Assembly: GCA_036841525.1 (NCBI GenBank) | Contig: DAITVZ010000074.1 | Span: 1 to 21,835, forward strand | Direction of reading: 5' to 3' | Length of the DNA stretch: 21,835 nt | From: JAAYEA01 sp012689325 | Lineage (GTDB): Bacteria > Chloroflexota > Anaerolineae > JAAYEA01 | In this document: positions 1 to 6,955 of the stretch, in pieces | Position numbering within the stretch: the first letter of the stretch is position 1 | Layout of the letters: every line of letters starts with the position of its first letter | Translations under genes and position numbers: made by a program | The notes under the pieces: generated by a model | Told to the model about the DNA's origin: nothing | Databases searched by the model: none | The model's input: only the letters and a program-made list of their open reading frames with translations

Positions 1-37
1 CGGCCGGCCTTGGAAAAGATCGCAAAAGGAGTCGCCA

Positions 38-886
38 GTGTACGAGATACTCTCCAAACAGGATGTAGCGCCTGTCAGCAAGCTATTCGTGGTCAGCGCG
101 CCCGAGATCGCTCGCAAGGCCAAACCTGGGCAGTTCCTCATCGTGCGTACCGATGCGGAGGGCGAGCGCATCCCCCTGACCATCGCCGACTTTGACCGCG
201 AGGCCGGGACCGTGACCATGGTCTTTCAAGAAGTGGGCAAGACGACCAAGCAGATGGGCAAGATGGAGGCCGGCGATGTCCTCAGCGATGTCGTGGGGCC
301 CCTGGGCCTGCCCAGCGAGATCGAATATTATGGCACCGTGCTGTGCGTCGGCGGCGGCGTGGGCATCGCCCCGGTGTACCCCATTGCCCGCGCCCTGAAG
401 GCGGCGGGGAACTATGTGATTTCCATCATCGGCGCGCGCAACGTCAACCTCCTGTTCTGGGAAGACAAGATGCGCTCCGTGAGCGACGAGCTGATCGTCT
501 GCACCGACGACGGCAGTTATGCGCGCAAGGCGCTGGTCACCGAGCCGATGAAAGAGCTGTTGGGCTCGGTGCGTCGGATCGACCGCATCTGGGCCATCGG
601 CCCGGCGATCATGATGAAGTTCTGCACCCTTACCAGCAAGCCCTTCAACGTGCCCACCATCGTCAGCCTCAACTCGGTGATGGTGGACGGCACGGGGATG
701 TGCGGCGCTTGCCGCGTCGAGGTGGGGGGGCAAACCCGGTTCGTGTGCGTGCACGGTCCCGAGTTCGACGGGCACCAGGTGAACTGGGACCTGTTGTTGA
801 GCCGCCAGCGCATGTACCTCACCGAGGAGAAACGAGCCACCGAGGAATACGACCACGAGTGCACCTGCGGCACCCGAGCAGTCTAG
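38..886 (+). CDS. NfnA/SudB-type FAD/NAD-binding iron-sulfur subunit (ferredoxin:NADP+ oxidoreductase small subunit)
   Basis: This 282-residue flavoprotein is of the dihydroorotate-dehydrogenase electron-transfer-subunit family. It has an FAD-binding beta-barrel with RIPLT at residues 44-48, a nucleotide-binding loop GGGVGIAPVYP at 105-115, and a C-terminal [2Fe-2S] cluster site with Asp217, Cys222, Cys225 and Cys237 (GTGMCGACR, then FVCV). Relatives are the small subunit of the electron-bifurcating NADH-dependent ferredoxin:NADP+ oxidoreductase and the sulfide dehydrogenase beta subunit. The chosen start is GTG at 38, because AAAAGGA lies at 24-30 and the translation aligns from residue 1 (MYEILSKQDV). 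The next gene follows after 22 bp and encodes the matching large subunit, so the two should form a cytoplasmic heterodimer. It could also act as sulfide dehydrogenase or ferredoxin-NADP reductase; sequence alone does not separate these. The operon promoter lies outside the window. Confidence 0.9.
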   Translation: MYEILSKQDVAPVSKLFVVSAPEIARKAKPGQFLIVRTDAEGERIPLTIADFDREAGTVTMVFQEVGKTTKQMGKMEAGDVLSDVVGPLGLPSEIEYYGTVLCVGGGVGIAPVYPIARALKAAGNYVISIIGARNVNLLFWEDKMRSVSDELIVCTDDGSYARKALVTEPMKELLGSVRRIDRIWAIGPAIMMKFCTLTSKPFNVPTIVSLNSVMVDGTGMCGACRVEVGGQTRFVCVHGPEFDGHQVNWDLLLSRQRMYLTEEKRATEEYDHECTCGTRAV

Positions 887-908
887 AACCAACAAGGAGA
901 CGCCAACC

Positions 909-2351
909 GTGTCCGAGAACATGGCAAGACCGACCAAGACCCAAGTTCGGCAAGAGATGCCGACGCAAGACCCGCAGGTCAGAAACACCAACTATAACGA
1001 GGTGGCGCTGGGCTACACGGATGAGCTAGCGCTGGCCGAGGCCTCGCGCTGCATCCAGTGCAAAAAGCCTCGCTGCGTGACCGGCTGCCCGGTGGAAGTG
1101 CGCATCCCCGAATTCATCAAGGCGCTGCGCGAGGGCGATATGTGGGGCGCGGTGGACGCCCTCAAGGACAAGAACAACCTCCCCGCCGTCTGCGGGCGCG
1201 TTTGCCCCCAAGAGACGCAGTGCGAGGAGCTGTGCGTGCTGGCCCGCAAGGGCGCGCCGGTGGCCATCGGCCGCCTGGAGCGCTATGTGGCCGATTGGGA
1301 GCGCCAGCAGGGCATCAAGATCCCCGAGCGCGCGATCTCTTGCGGGCGCTCCATCGCCATCATTGGGGCCGGGCCCGCCGGGCTCACCTGCGCCGGCGAC
1401 CTGGCCAAGATGGGCTACCAGGTGACCATCCTGGAGGCGCTGCACTCGCCCGGCGGCGTGTTGATCTATGGCATCCCCGAGTTCCGGCTGCCCAAGGACG
1501 TGGTCCGCGCCGAGGTCGAGTACGTCAAGAGCCTGGGCGTCGAGATCAAGCTCAATTCCGTGGTCGGCAAGCTCTATACCATCGAGGAGCTGCTGGCGGA
1601 GGGGTACGACGGGATCTTTTTGGGCACCGGCGCCGGCCTGCCCATGTTCATGGACATCCCTGGTGAGAACTGCAACGGCGTCTATTCCGCCAACGAGTTC
1701 CTGACCCGCGTGAACCTGATGAAGGCCTATCGCTTCCCCGAGTTCGACACGCCGGTCAAGGTGGGCAAGGTCGTGGCGGTGGTGGGCGCGGGGAACGTGG
1801 CCATGGATGCCTCCCGCTGCGCGAAGCGGCTCGGTGCGGAAGAGGTGCACATCATCTATCGCCGCTCCCGCGAAGAGGTCCCCGCCCGCGCGGAGGAAGT
1901 GCATCACGCCGAAGAGGAAGGGATCATCTTTGACTTTCTGACCAACCCGGTGGAGATCCATGGCGGCGAGGGCAACTGGGTCACGGGCATCCGCTGCATG
2001 CGCATGGCGCTGGGCGAGCCCGACGCCAGCGGGCGGCGGCGCCCGGTGGCCATCGAGGGCTCCGAGTTCGACATGGATTGCCAGACGGTGATCATGGCCC
2101 TGGGCACCCGTCCGAACCCGCTGGTCTTTTCCGATGCGCCGCGGCTGGAGCGCACCCGGTACGGCACGGTGGTGGCCAACGAGCAGACCGGCCGCACCAA
2201 GATGGAGTGCGTCTGGGCCGGCGGCGATATCGTCACCGGCGCGGCGACGGTCATCAGCGCCATGGGCGCGGGCAAACGCGCCGCGGCCGATATGCACGCT
2301 TACCTGTGCAGCGACCGGAGCGAGCCTTGGTGGCAGGAGCCGGCGGCATAG
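909..2351 (+). CDS. gltA: NfnB / GltD-like NADPH-dependent FAD and [4Fe-4S] oxidoreductase (gltA-type)
   Basis: This 480-residue protein belongs to the glutamate-synthase small-subunit / NfnB family. The N-terminal region holds two [4Fe-4S] Cys sets, at 48/51/56/60 (CIQCKKPRCVTGCP) and 95/99/105/109 (CGRVCPQETQCEELC). It is followed by an FAD loop GAGPAG at 153-158, a second dinucleotide-binding loop VVGAGNVAMD at 291-300 with downstream arginines (IIYRRS) typical of NADPH specificity, and the C-terminal FAD motif AGGDIVTGAATVISAMGAGK. In NfnAB this subunit carries the bifurcating FAD and exchanges electrons with NADPH and ferredoxin, while the small subunit handles NADH. Start GTG 909 has AAGGAG at 894-899; an in-frame ATG at 921 is a possible alternative. 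No glutamate synthase large subunit is visible nearby, which favours the NfnB role over glutamate synthesis. Known: family chemistry. Inferred: bifurcation in this organism. Confidence 0.9.
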   Translation: MSENMARPTKTQVRQEMPTQDPQVRNTNYNEVALGYTDELALAEASRCIQCKKPRCVTGCPVEVRIPEFIKALREGDMWGAVDALKDKNNLPAVCGRVCPQETQCEELCVLARKGAPVAIGRLERYVADWERQQGIKIPERAISCGRSIAIIGAGPAGLTCAGDLAKMGYQVTILEALHSPGGVLIYGIPEFRLPKDVVRAEVEYVKSLGVEIKLNSVVGKLYTIEELLAEGYDGIFLGTGAGLPMFMDIPGENCNGVYSANEFLTRVNLMKAYRFPEFDTPVKVGKVVAVVGAGNVAMDASRCAKRLGAEEVHIIYRRSREEVPARAEEVHHAEEEGIIFDFLTNPVEIHGGEGNWVTGIRCMRMALGEPDASGRRRPVAIEGSEFDMDCQTVIMALGTRPNPLVFSDAPRLERTRYGTVVANEQTGRTKMECVWAGGDIVTGAATVISAMGAGKRAAADMHAYLCSDRSEPWWQEPAA

Positions 2352-2388
2352 GCCGCGCCGAGTACCTAGTCTGAACCATGGGGACCAC

Positions 2389-2428
2389 AAAGAAGGCAGT
2401 CGCGAGCACACTGGCGACTGCCTTCTTT
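2389..2428. terminator. Intrinsic terminator, probably bidirectional, after the nfn operon
   Basis: A perfect 15-bp inverted repeat (2389-2403 pairs with 2414-2428; arm AAAGAAGGCAGTCGC) surrounds a 10-nt loop. The plus-strand 3' arm ends in CTTCTTTT, giving a U-rich tail. It sits 37 bp after the nfn large-subunit stop and 25 bp from the stop of the convergent lipoprotein gene, so it can serve both directions. Confidence 0.85.
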
Positions 2429-2453
2429 TGCGAATCATGGAGCGCTTGACTTG

Positions 2454-3560
2454 CTACGGCGCTTCCTTTGCCGGCCGAAACACGATTCGCTGGATTTCGA
2501 CTCGGTCGGGCAGGGTGATCAGGGCGTACACATCGCCCTCGGGACCAAGCGCAAGCCCATTCGGCACGTAGGCATGCTGCTCAGCCACTGGTACATGGGC
2601 CACGCCCAGCAACTGGCCAGCGGTGCTATAGTGTCGTAGGGTCACGCTCACTTGGGTTGGCGACGTGCTGGTCCTCTCAGAGACACGCACGTAAAAAGAG
2701 CCGGCAGGCGTGATCCCCAGGACGCGCAACCCGGTGAGCGCGTGGGTCGTGATGATCTCGACGCGCTGATCGCCGATCACGACGTGGCCGCGATTGGCTC
2801 CGCGAGCTTCAATGGACGCATAGGTGGGCTTGTTAGGCACATAGTATCCGGTCTGCGACGCCTTTCCGTCGGCGTCCACCAATAGGAACAGGGAACGGCC
2901 TTCCCCGAGCTCCAGAATGACCTCTCCGTGGTCTCCGACGGTAATGCCGGATATCTCTCCCTCGAGGTGTGGGGGTACCGTGTACCGCGCCACCGATTCA
3001 CCCTCGGTTGATAGGCGATACACCATAGGAATCGAGATCGCCAACACCAGAATGTGGGAATCGGTGACTGCTACATCCGCTGCGCCCACCACATGGTGTG
3101 GGTCAAGGTCGAGCCTGTCGAGCAAGTGGCCTGTAGCATCGTAGTGCAACAGGCGATTGCCGACCGAATCAACGATCCAAAAAGCGCCATCGGGCGCGAC
3201 CGTAAAGCCCTGTGGCCCCCAGACCTCCTTCTCGGGCACGTTCTGCCCCTCATAGCGCACGCCTTCCTTACCGATAGGAATGGAAAAGAGCGTATGATGC
3301 CCGTTAGCCTCCGATCCCGTCTCTGGGCTTGGAGCAGCCTCCAGCACTGATGTGAATGCTACTTGAGGGTGCCCTATCAGGGTTGGCGGCGCAACAGTGG
3401 GGGAGCGCGAAACTGAGGCTGTCGCTGGTGAAGGAGTGGGGGGAGGAATCACAGAGGGGACCGGCGTCTTGGTCGCGCAGGCGCCCACCAATAGCCCAAT
3501 GTGGATGACAAGGGTAAAAGCCAGCGGAGGACACCTCATCCCTCGGAGGGTTCTGCTCAT
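2454..3560 (-). CDS. Lipoprotein with NHL/beta-propeller-like domain
   Basis: This is a predicted 368-residue exported lipoprotein. Starting at ATG 3560, the N-terminus has basic residues, a hydrophobic stretch LAFTLVIHIGLLVGAC and a lipobox LVGAC with Cys28 as the lipidated residue. A Pro/Ser/Thr-rich linker (TPSPATASV) leads into a soluble domain with NHL-like repeats such as GFTVAPDGAFWIVDSVGNRL and, near the end, NGLALGPEGDVYAL, typical of a six-bladed propeller. The substrate is unknown; such domains bind ligands or proteins on the outer cell face. Longer starts at ATG 3584 or TTG 3605 are open, but 3560 has GAGGCGAG just upstream and gives the cleanest signal peptide; ATG 3539 is also possible. 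It lies 54 bp downstream of the chimeric ORF with no clear promoter between them. Base composition is visibly less GC-rich than in the surrounding genes. Confidence 0.75.
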   Translation of the reverse strand: MSRTLRGMRCPPLAFTLVIHIGLLVGACATKTPVPSVIPPPTPSPATASVSRSPTVAPPTLIGHPQVAFTSVLEAAPSPETGSEANGHHTLFSIPIGKEGVRYEGQNVPEKEVWGPQGFTVAPDGAFWIVDSVGNRLLHYDATGHLLDRLDLDPHHVVGAADVAVTDSHILVLAISIPMVYRLSTEGESVARYTVPPHLEGEISGITVGDHGEVILELGEGRSLFLLVDADGKASQTGYYVPNKPTYASIEARGANRGHVVIGDQRVEIITTHALTGLRVLGITPAGSFYVRVSERTSTSPTQVSVTLRHYSTAGQLLGVAHVPVAEQHAYVPNGLALGPEGDVYALITLPDRVEIQRIVFRPAKEAP

Positions 3561-3579
3561 CACTCGCCTCGAAGTGAAA

Positions 3580-3609
3580 GGCATTGGGGAATAGCGCTCT
3601 CTCAATGCC
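3580..3609. repeat. Short inverted repeat between the chimeric ORF and the lipoprotein gene
   Basis: GGCATTG at 3580-3586 pairs with CAATGCC at 3603-3609 around a 16-nt loop. On the minus strand the hairpin is followed by only TTTC, so at best it is a weak terminator or attenuator immediately after the stop of the 3615-4151 ORF. It overlaps the alternative upstream starts of the lipoprotein gene, which is one reason to prefer ATG 3560. Confidence 0.35.
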
Positions 3610-3614
3610 CCGGT

Positions 3615-4151
3615 CTATCGGCAAGAGTCGGCGATATCGTCACGACGCCTGGGATCGTAGCCGCTAATGCTCTCCCACGAAATCGCTCTGTAAATCACAC
3701 GATCATAGTTACTGGTGATAGTTGACTCGTATCCATTGATCCCGTTTCCGCCGTCGAAGCTAGCAAACATGATTACGTGAGTGCCGCACTTGTTCATAAT
3801 ATCGCCTCTTACCAGGTCATCCTCCGAGCTCAGTTGCCAAGAAACATCCTCTAGCGTGCAGGTGCCGTGCTTGGTGGAAAGCCCCCACACGCGGCTCACG
3901 AACCCAGAGCAATCCACACCCCTCGAACAGCCTTCCTCTGATTCGTTAGTGTCACCCGCTTGGTAGGTAGCGGGATACATACAGCCATTGTAGCCACCTA
4001 CGGTTGCCTGTTCGCCATCCCGTGCTACGCCCACCACCTCGATATCTGGACAATTCGCGAATAGTTCGTGGAGTGCTGTCAAGACCAGAGGATGCTCGTC
4101 GGCCAAGACAATGCGAAGGATATGCGGCCCGTCCTCGATTGCATTACTCAT
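3615..4151 (-). CDS. Chimeric ORF: truncated response-regulator receiver joined to an NlpC/P60-like peptidase domain
   Basis: The 178-residue frame opens at ATG 4151. Residues about 11-49 match the first part of a NarL/FixJ-type receiver domain, including the acidic pair in LADEHPLV (Asp18, Glu19) and VGVARDGEQA. The phosphoacceptor Asp strand, the Thr/Lys switch residues and the DNA-binding domain are absent. From about residue 51 (VGGYNGCMYP) the sequence changes to the C-terminal part of a C40 cell-wall peptidase: VDCSGFVSRVWG with candidate catalytic Cys81, RGDIMNKCGTHVIMF with candidate His125, and a tail NYDRVIYRAISWESISGY. There is no signal peptide, unlike normal secreted NlpC/P60 enzymes. 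The fusion point is near nucleotide 4005. The most likely explanation is a deletion that joined two unrelated genes, i.e. a pseudogene that stayed open; a real fusion protein is less likely. An extended start at 4220 (MCPKEW) lacks a ribosome site. Confidence 0.6.
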   Translation of the reverse strand: MSNAIEDGPHILRIVLADEHPLVLTALHELFANCPDIEVVGVARDGEQATVGGYNGCMYPATYQAGDTNESEEGCSRGVDCSGFVSRVWGLSTKHGTCTLEDVSWQLSSEDDLVRGDIMNKCGTHVIMFASFDGGNGINGYESTITSNYDRVIYRAISWESISGYDPRRRDDIADSCR

Positions 4152-4256
4152 TGCTTGCCCCCAGTGATCCCATGCAAGTGGGAAAACACGGATGATCGAG
4201 TGCCACTCTTTGGGGCACATGGAGGAATGAGGGAGCTAGAAACGGCTTTTGGAACG

Positions 4257-4285
4257 ATTATAACACGGGTTAGCTACTGCCGCAA
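4257..4285 (-). promoter_or_regulatory. Sigma70-like promoter upstream of the chimeric ORF
   Basis: On the minus strand, TTGCGG (4285-4280) is followed by a 17-bp spacer and a perfect TATAAT (4262-4257). Transcription would start near 4250, leaving about 100 nt of leader before ATG 4151. This promoter probably belonged to the response-regulator gene before the fusion. Confidence 0.6.
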
Positions 4286-4335
4286 ACACCCTTGGATGAG
4301 AGCCGCATGAGTGACCGGGCAATACGCCCGTGGAG

Positions 4336-4381
4336 CAGAAAAACAAGACGGCCGCCCGTGTTCCTGGCGGCCATCTCTTGT
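4336..4381 (-). terminator. Intrinsic terminator of the Lon-family protease gene
   Basis: On the minus strand, ACAAGAGATGGCCGCC pairs with GGCGGCCGTCTTGT (small internal mismatch) around a 9-nt loop, followed by TTTTTCTG. It begins just after the stop codon at 4384 and separates the DUF4838-Lon unit from the chimeric ORF promoter. Confidence 0.85.
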
Positions 4382-4383
4382 GC

Positions 4384-6939
4384 TCAGCAGAGCGCTTGTC
4401 CTTCCGAAGCGCCATCGCCCTCATCCCCGATGGGCGGCGTCGGCGGCTCGGGCGGCGTGGGCACCGGGCCTTCTTCCGGCTCCGGCTCGCCCCCTTCCTC
4501 CTCTTCCTCCTTGCCCTTATCCTCTTCTTTATCCTCGGGCCCGCGCCCGTACTTTTGCATCTTGTCGGACATCTCTTGCAGTCGCCGAGCCACGTGATGA
4601 TTCACCGTGCCCTCGGGATAGGTCCCGTCCCCCTGGCGCTCTCCGGCCTCCAGGCCCGTGAGGATGCTCATGCCCTGGTCGATGGTCTCCACAGCATAGA
4701 TGTGGAACTTGTTGTCGCGGATGGCCTCCAACACGTCCTGGCGCAGCATCAGGTTGCGCACATTCGAGGCGGGGATGATCACCCCCTGCTCGCCGGTGAG
4801 CCCTCTGGCCTTGCAGATATCGTAAAAGCCCTCGATCTTTTGCGTGGCCCCGCCGATGGGTTGCACTTGCCCGTGCTGGTTCACCGAGCCGGTGACGGCG
4901 ATGCCCTGTTGCAGCGGCAACTGGGCGATGCTGGAAAGCAGCGCATATAGCTCGGTGGAGGAGGCGCTATCGCCCGCGATGCCATCGTAGCCCTGCTCAA
5001 AGGTGATGGTCGCCGAGAGGGTGAGCGGCTGGTCCTGGGCATAGGTGCTCTCCAGGTACCCGGTGAGGATCAGCAGCCCCTTATCGTGGGTGGACTCGGT
5101 GAGCTTGACCTCGCGGTCGATGTTGGTGACGCCCGAGCGGCCTAGGAAGGTCTTGGCGGTGATGCGCGAGGGGCGGCCAAAGGCGTAATCGCCCAGCGAG
5201 ATCACCGCGAGGCCGTTGATCTGGCCCACCACCTCGCCGGCGGTGTCGATCATGACCATGTCGTCGGTGATCATCTCTTGCATCCGCTCCTGGACGCGGT
5301 TGCTGCGATAGACGCGCTCCTTGATCGCGCGCTCCACGTCCTCCGCGGTGACCAACTCGTGGCCCTCTTTGTGCGCCCAATAGCTGGCCTCGCGCACCAG
5401 GTCGGCGATATCGGAAAAGCGGGTGGAGAGTTTCTTCTGGTCGCCGGTGGAGCGGGCGCTGTATTCCACCACCCGGGCCACGCCGCCGCGGTCAAAGTGC
5501 AGCAGGCCCTCCTCGTTGGCGCGGCAGGCGATGAAGGAGGCGTATTTGAGCGCATTGTCCCCCGACCAGGGGATCTGCACGTCAAAGTCGGCCTTGACCT
5601 TGAAGAGCTTGGCGAACTCGTCATCGTAGGACATCAGCGGGTAATAGATCTCGGGCCCCCCGATGATGATCACCTTGAGGTCCAGGGGGATCGGGTCAGG
5701 CTCCAGGCTGGCCGTGGTGATGGTGCGGTATTCCTGGCCCATCTCTTCGATCTTGAGCGATCCGGTGCGCAGGGCACGCTTGAGCGCATCCCAGGCGAAG
5801 GGGGCCGTGAGCAGGCTGCGCGCGTCCAGCACCAGGTAGCCGCCGTTGGCGCGGTGCAGGGCGCCGCCCTTGATCATGGTGAAGTCGGTCAGCCAGGCGC
5901 CAAAGAGGGCGCGGTGCTCGATGCTGCCCGCGAGGTTATAGTAGGTAGGGTGGGTCTCCACCACCACCGGCGCGCCCTGGGCGTCGCAATTGTCCACGAC
6001 GACGTTGACCTTGTAGCGGTTGAACCACACGCCGTCCTCGGAGGTGTCCATGAAGGGCAGCCCCGCCGGCTGGGCCTGCTGCTCTTGCGGCAGGAACCGC
6101 TCGACGTTCTCCACGATGTCCTTTTGCGCGTTCTCGATGTACTCGAGCACCGTGGGCAGGTCGCCGTATTTGGCCTTGAGCTCCTCCACCAGGTGCCCCA
6201 GGGCAAAGGTGGCGACCTCCGAGTTCAAATTCTTGAGGCTCTCCTGGGAGGACTTTTCGGTCTCCCGGGCGCGGCGGGTGGCCTTTTCCAGGGCGTCTTG
6301 CAGCTCCTGGCGGTGGCCCTCGAAGCGCTGTTTGATCTCTTGCGGCAGTTGCTCGTATTGCTCCGGGTTGAGCACCTTGCCGTCCAGGACCGGGGCGATG
6401 ACCAGGCCCATGGGCGTCTTGAGCAGGGCAAAGCCGCGCTCCTGGACATAGCCCTCCAGCTTGCTCAGCTCTTCGCTCTGGCGCTCTTGCAGCCCGCGGG
6501 TGAGCTCGTTCTGCCGCTGCAGGTAATAATCACCCTCGAAGGCGCGCGGGATCTCGGTCTCGATCTGCTTGATAAAGCTTTCCATGTCGGTGCGGAGCTG
6601 GCAGCCGCGACCGGCGGGCAGGCGCAGCGCCTTGGGCTTGCGCGGCTCGCCGTAATTGTTCACATAGCACCAATCGTCCGAGACCGCCTCGTGTTCGGCG
6701 CGGTCCTTCAGGAACTGCCTCACCGTGGTGGTCTTGCCCACGCCGCTGGGCCCCAGGGCAAAGACGTTAAAGCCGCTGGCCGAGATATCGATGCCAAAGG
6801 CCAGGGCCTGGGACGCGCGATCCTGGCCGATGATCTCGGGATCGGTGGCCAGCTCGGCGGTGGACTGGAACGCAAACTGGGAGACATCGCACGTTCTCCC
6901 GATCTGGTCGATGGGTACCCGAAAAGTCTCTCGTTTCAT
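4384..6939 (-). CDS. Lon-family ATP-dependent protease (AAA_32 plus Lon C-terminal protease domain)
   Basis: This 851-residue protein is an ATP-driven cytoplasmic serine protease of the AAA_32/Lon_C type (related to LonB/YcbZ rather than classical LonA). Walker A is GPSGVGKT at residues 63-70. A charged, coiled-coil-like stretch spans roughly 140-290, and GGYLVLDARSLL is the family's conserved strand near the Walker B region. The C-terminal protease domain has the Ser-Lys dyad as GDSASS (Ser658) and GGATQK (Lys701); their 43-residue spacing equals that of E. coli Lon (S679/K722). The last 50 or so residues are very acidic and then Pro-rich (EEEEEGGEPEPEEG), which is unusual for the family. 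Start ATG 6939 is preferred over upstream starts because AAGGAGA precedes it and the domain begins there. It is 16 bp downstream of the DUF4838 gene and probably shares its transcript. Likely role: protein quality control or targeted degradation; substrates unknown. Confidence 0.9.
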   Translation of the reverse strand: MKRETFRVPIDQIGRTCDVSQFAFQSTAELATDPEIIGQDRASQALAFGIDISASGFNVFALGPSGVGKTTTVRQFLKDRAEHEAVSDDWCYVNNYGEPRKPKALRLPAGRGCQLRTDMESFIKQIETEIPRAFEGDYYLQRQNELTRGLQERQSEELSKLEGYVQERGFALLKTPMGLVIAPVLDGKVLNPEQYEQLPQEIKQRFEGHRQELQDALEKATRRARETEKSSQESLKNLNSEVATFALGHLVEELKAKYGDLPTVLEYIENAQKDIVENVERFLPQEQQAQPAGLPFMDTSEDGVWFNRYKVNVVVDNCDAQGAPVVVETHPTYYNLAGSIEHRALFGAWLTDFTMIKGGALHRANGGYLVLDARSLLTAPFAWDALKRALRTGSLKIEEMGQEYRTITTASLEPDPIPLDLKVIIIGGPEIYYPLMSYDDEFAKLFKVKADFDVQIPWSGDNALKYASFIACRANEEGLLHFDRGGVARVVEYSARSTGDQKKLSTRFSDIADLVREASYWAHKEGHELVTAEDVERAIKERVYRSNRVQERMQEMITDDMVMIDTAGEVVGQINGLAVISLGDYAFGRPSRITAKTFLGRSGVTNIDREVKLTESTHDKGLLILTGYLESTYAQDQPLTLSATITFEQGYDGIAGDSASSTELYALLSSIAQLPLQQGIAVTGSVNQHGQVQPIGGATQKIEGFYDICKARGLTGEQGVIIPASNVRNLMLRQDVLEAIRDNKFHIYAVETIDQGMSILTGLEAGERQGDGTYPEGTVNHHVARRLQEMSDKMQKYGRGPEDKEEDKGKEEEEEGGEPEPEEGPVPTPPEPPTPPIGDEGDGASEGQALC

Positions 6940-6955
6940 CGTGTCTCCTTGCCGC

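Noticed and set aside
1026..2438. 470-codon minus-strand open frame opposite the nfn large subunit
   Set aside because: It is antisense to a gene with clear Cys and dinucleotide-binding motifs, and its translation is low-complexity.
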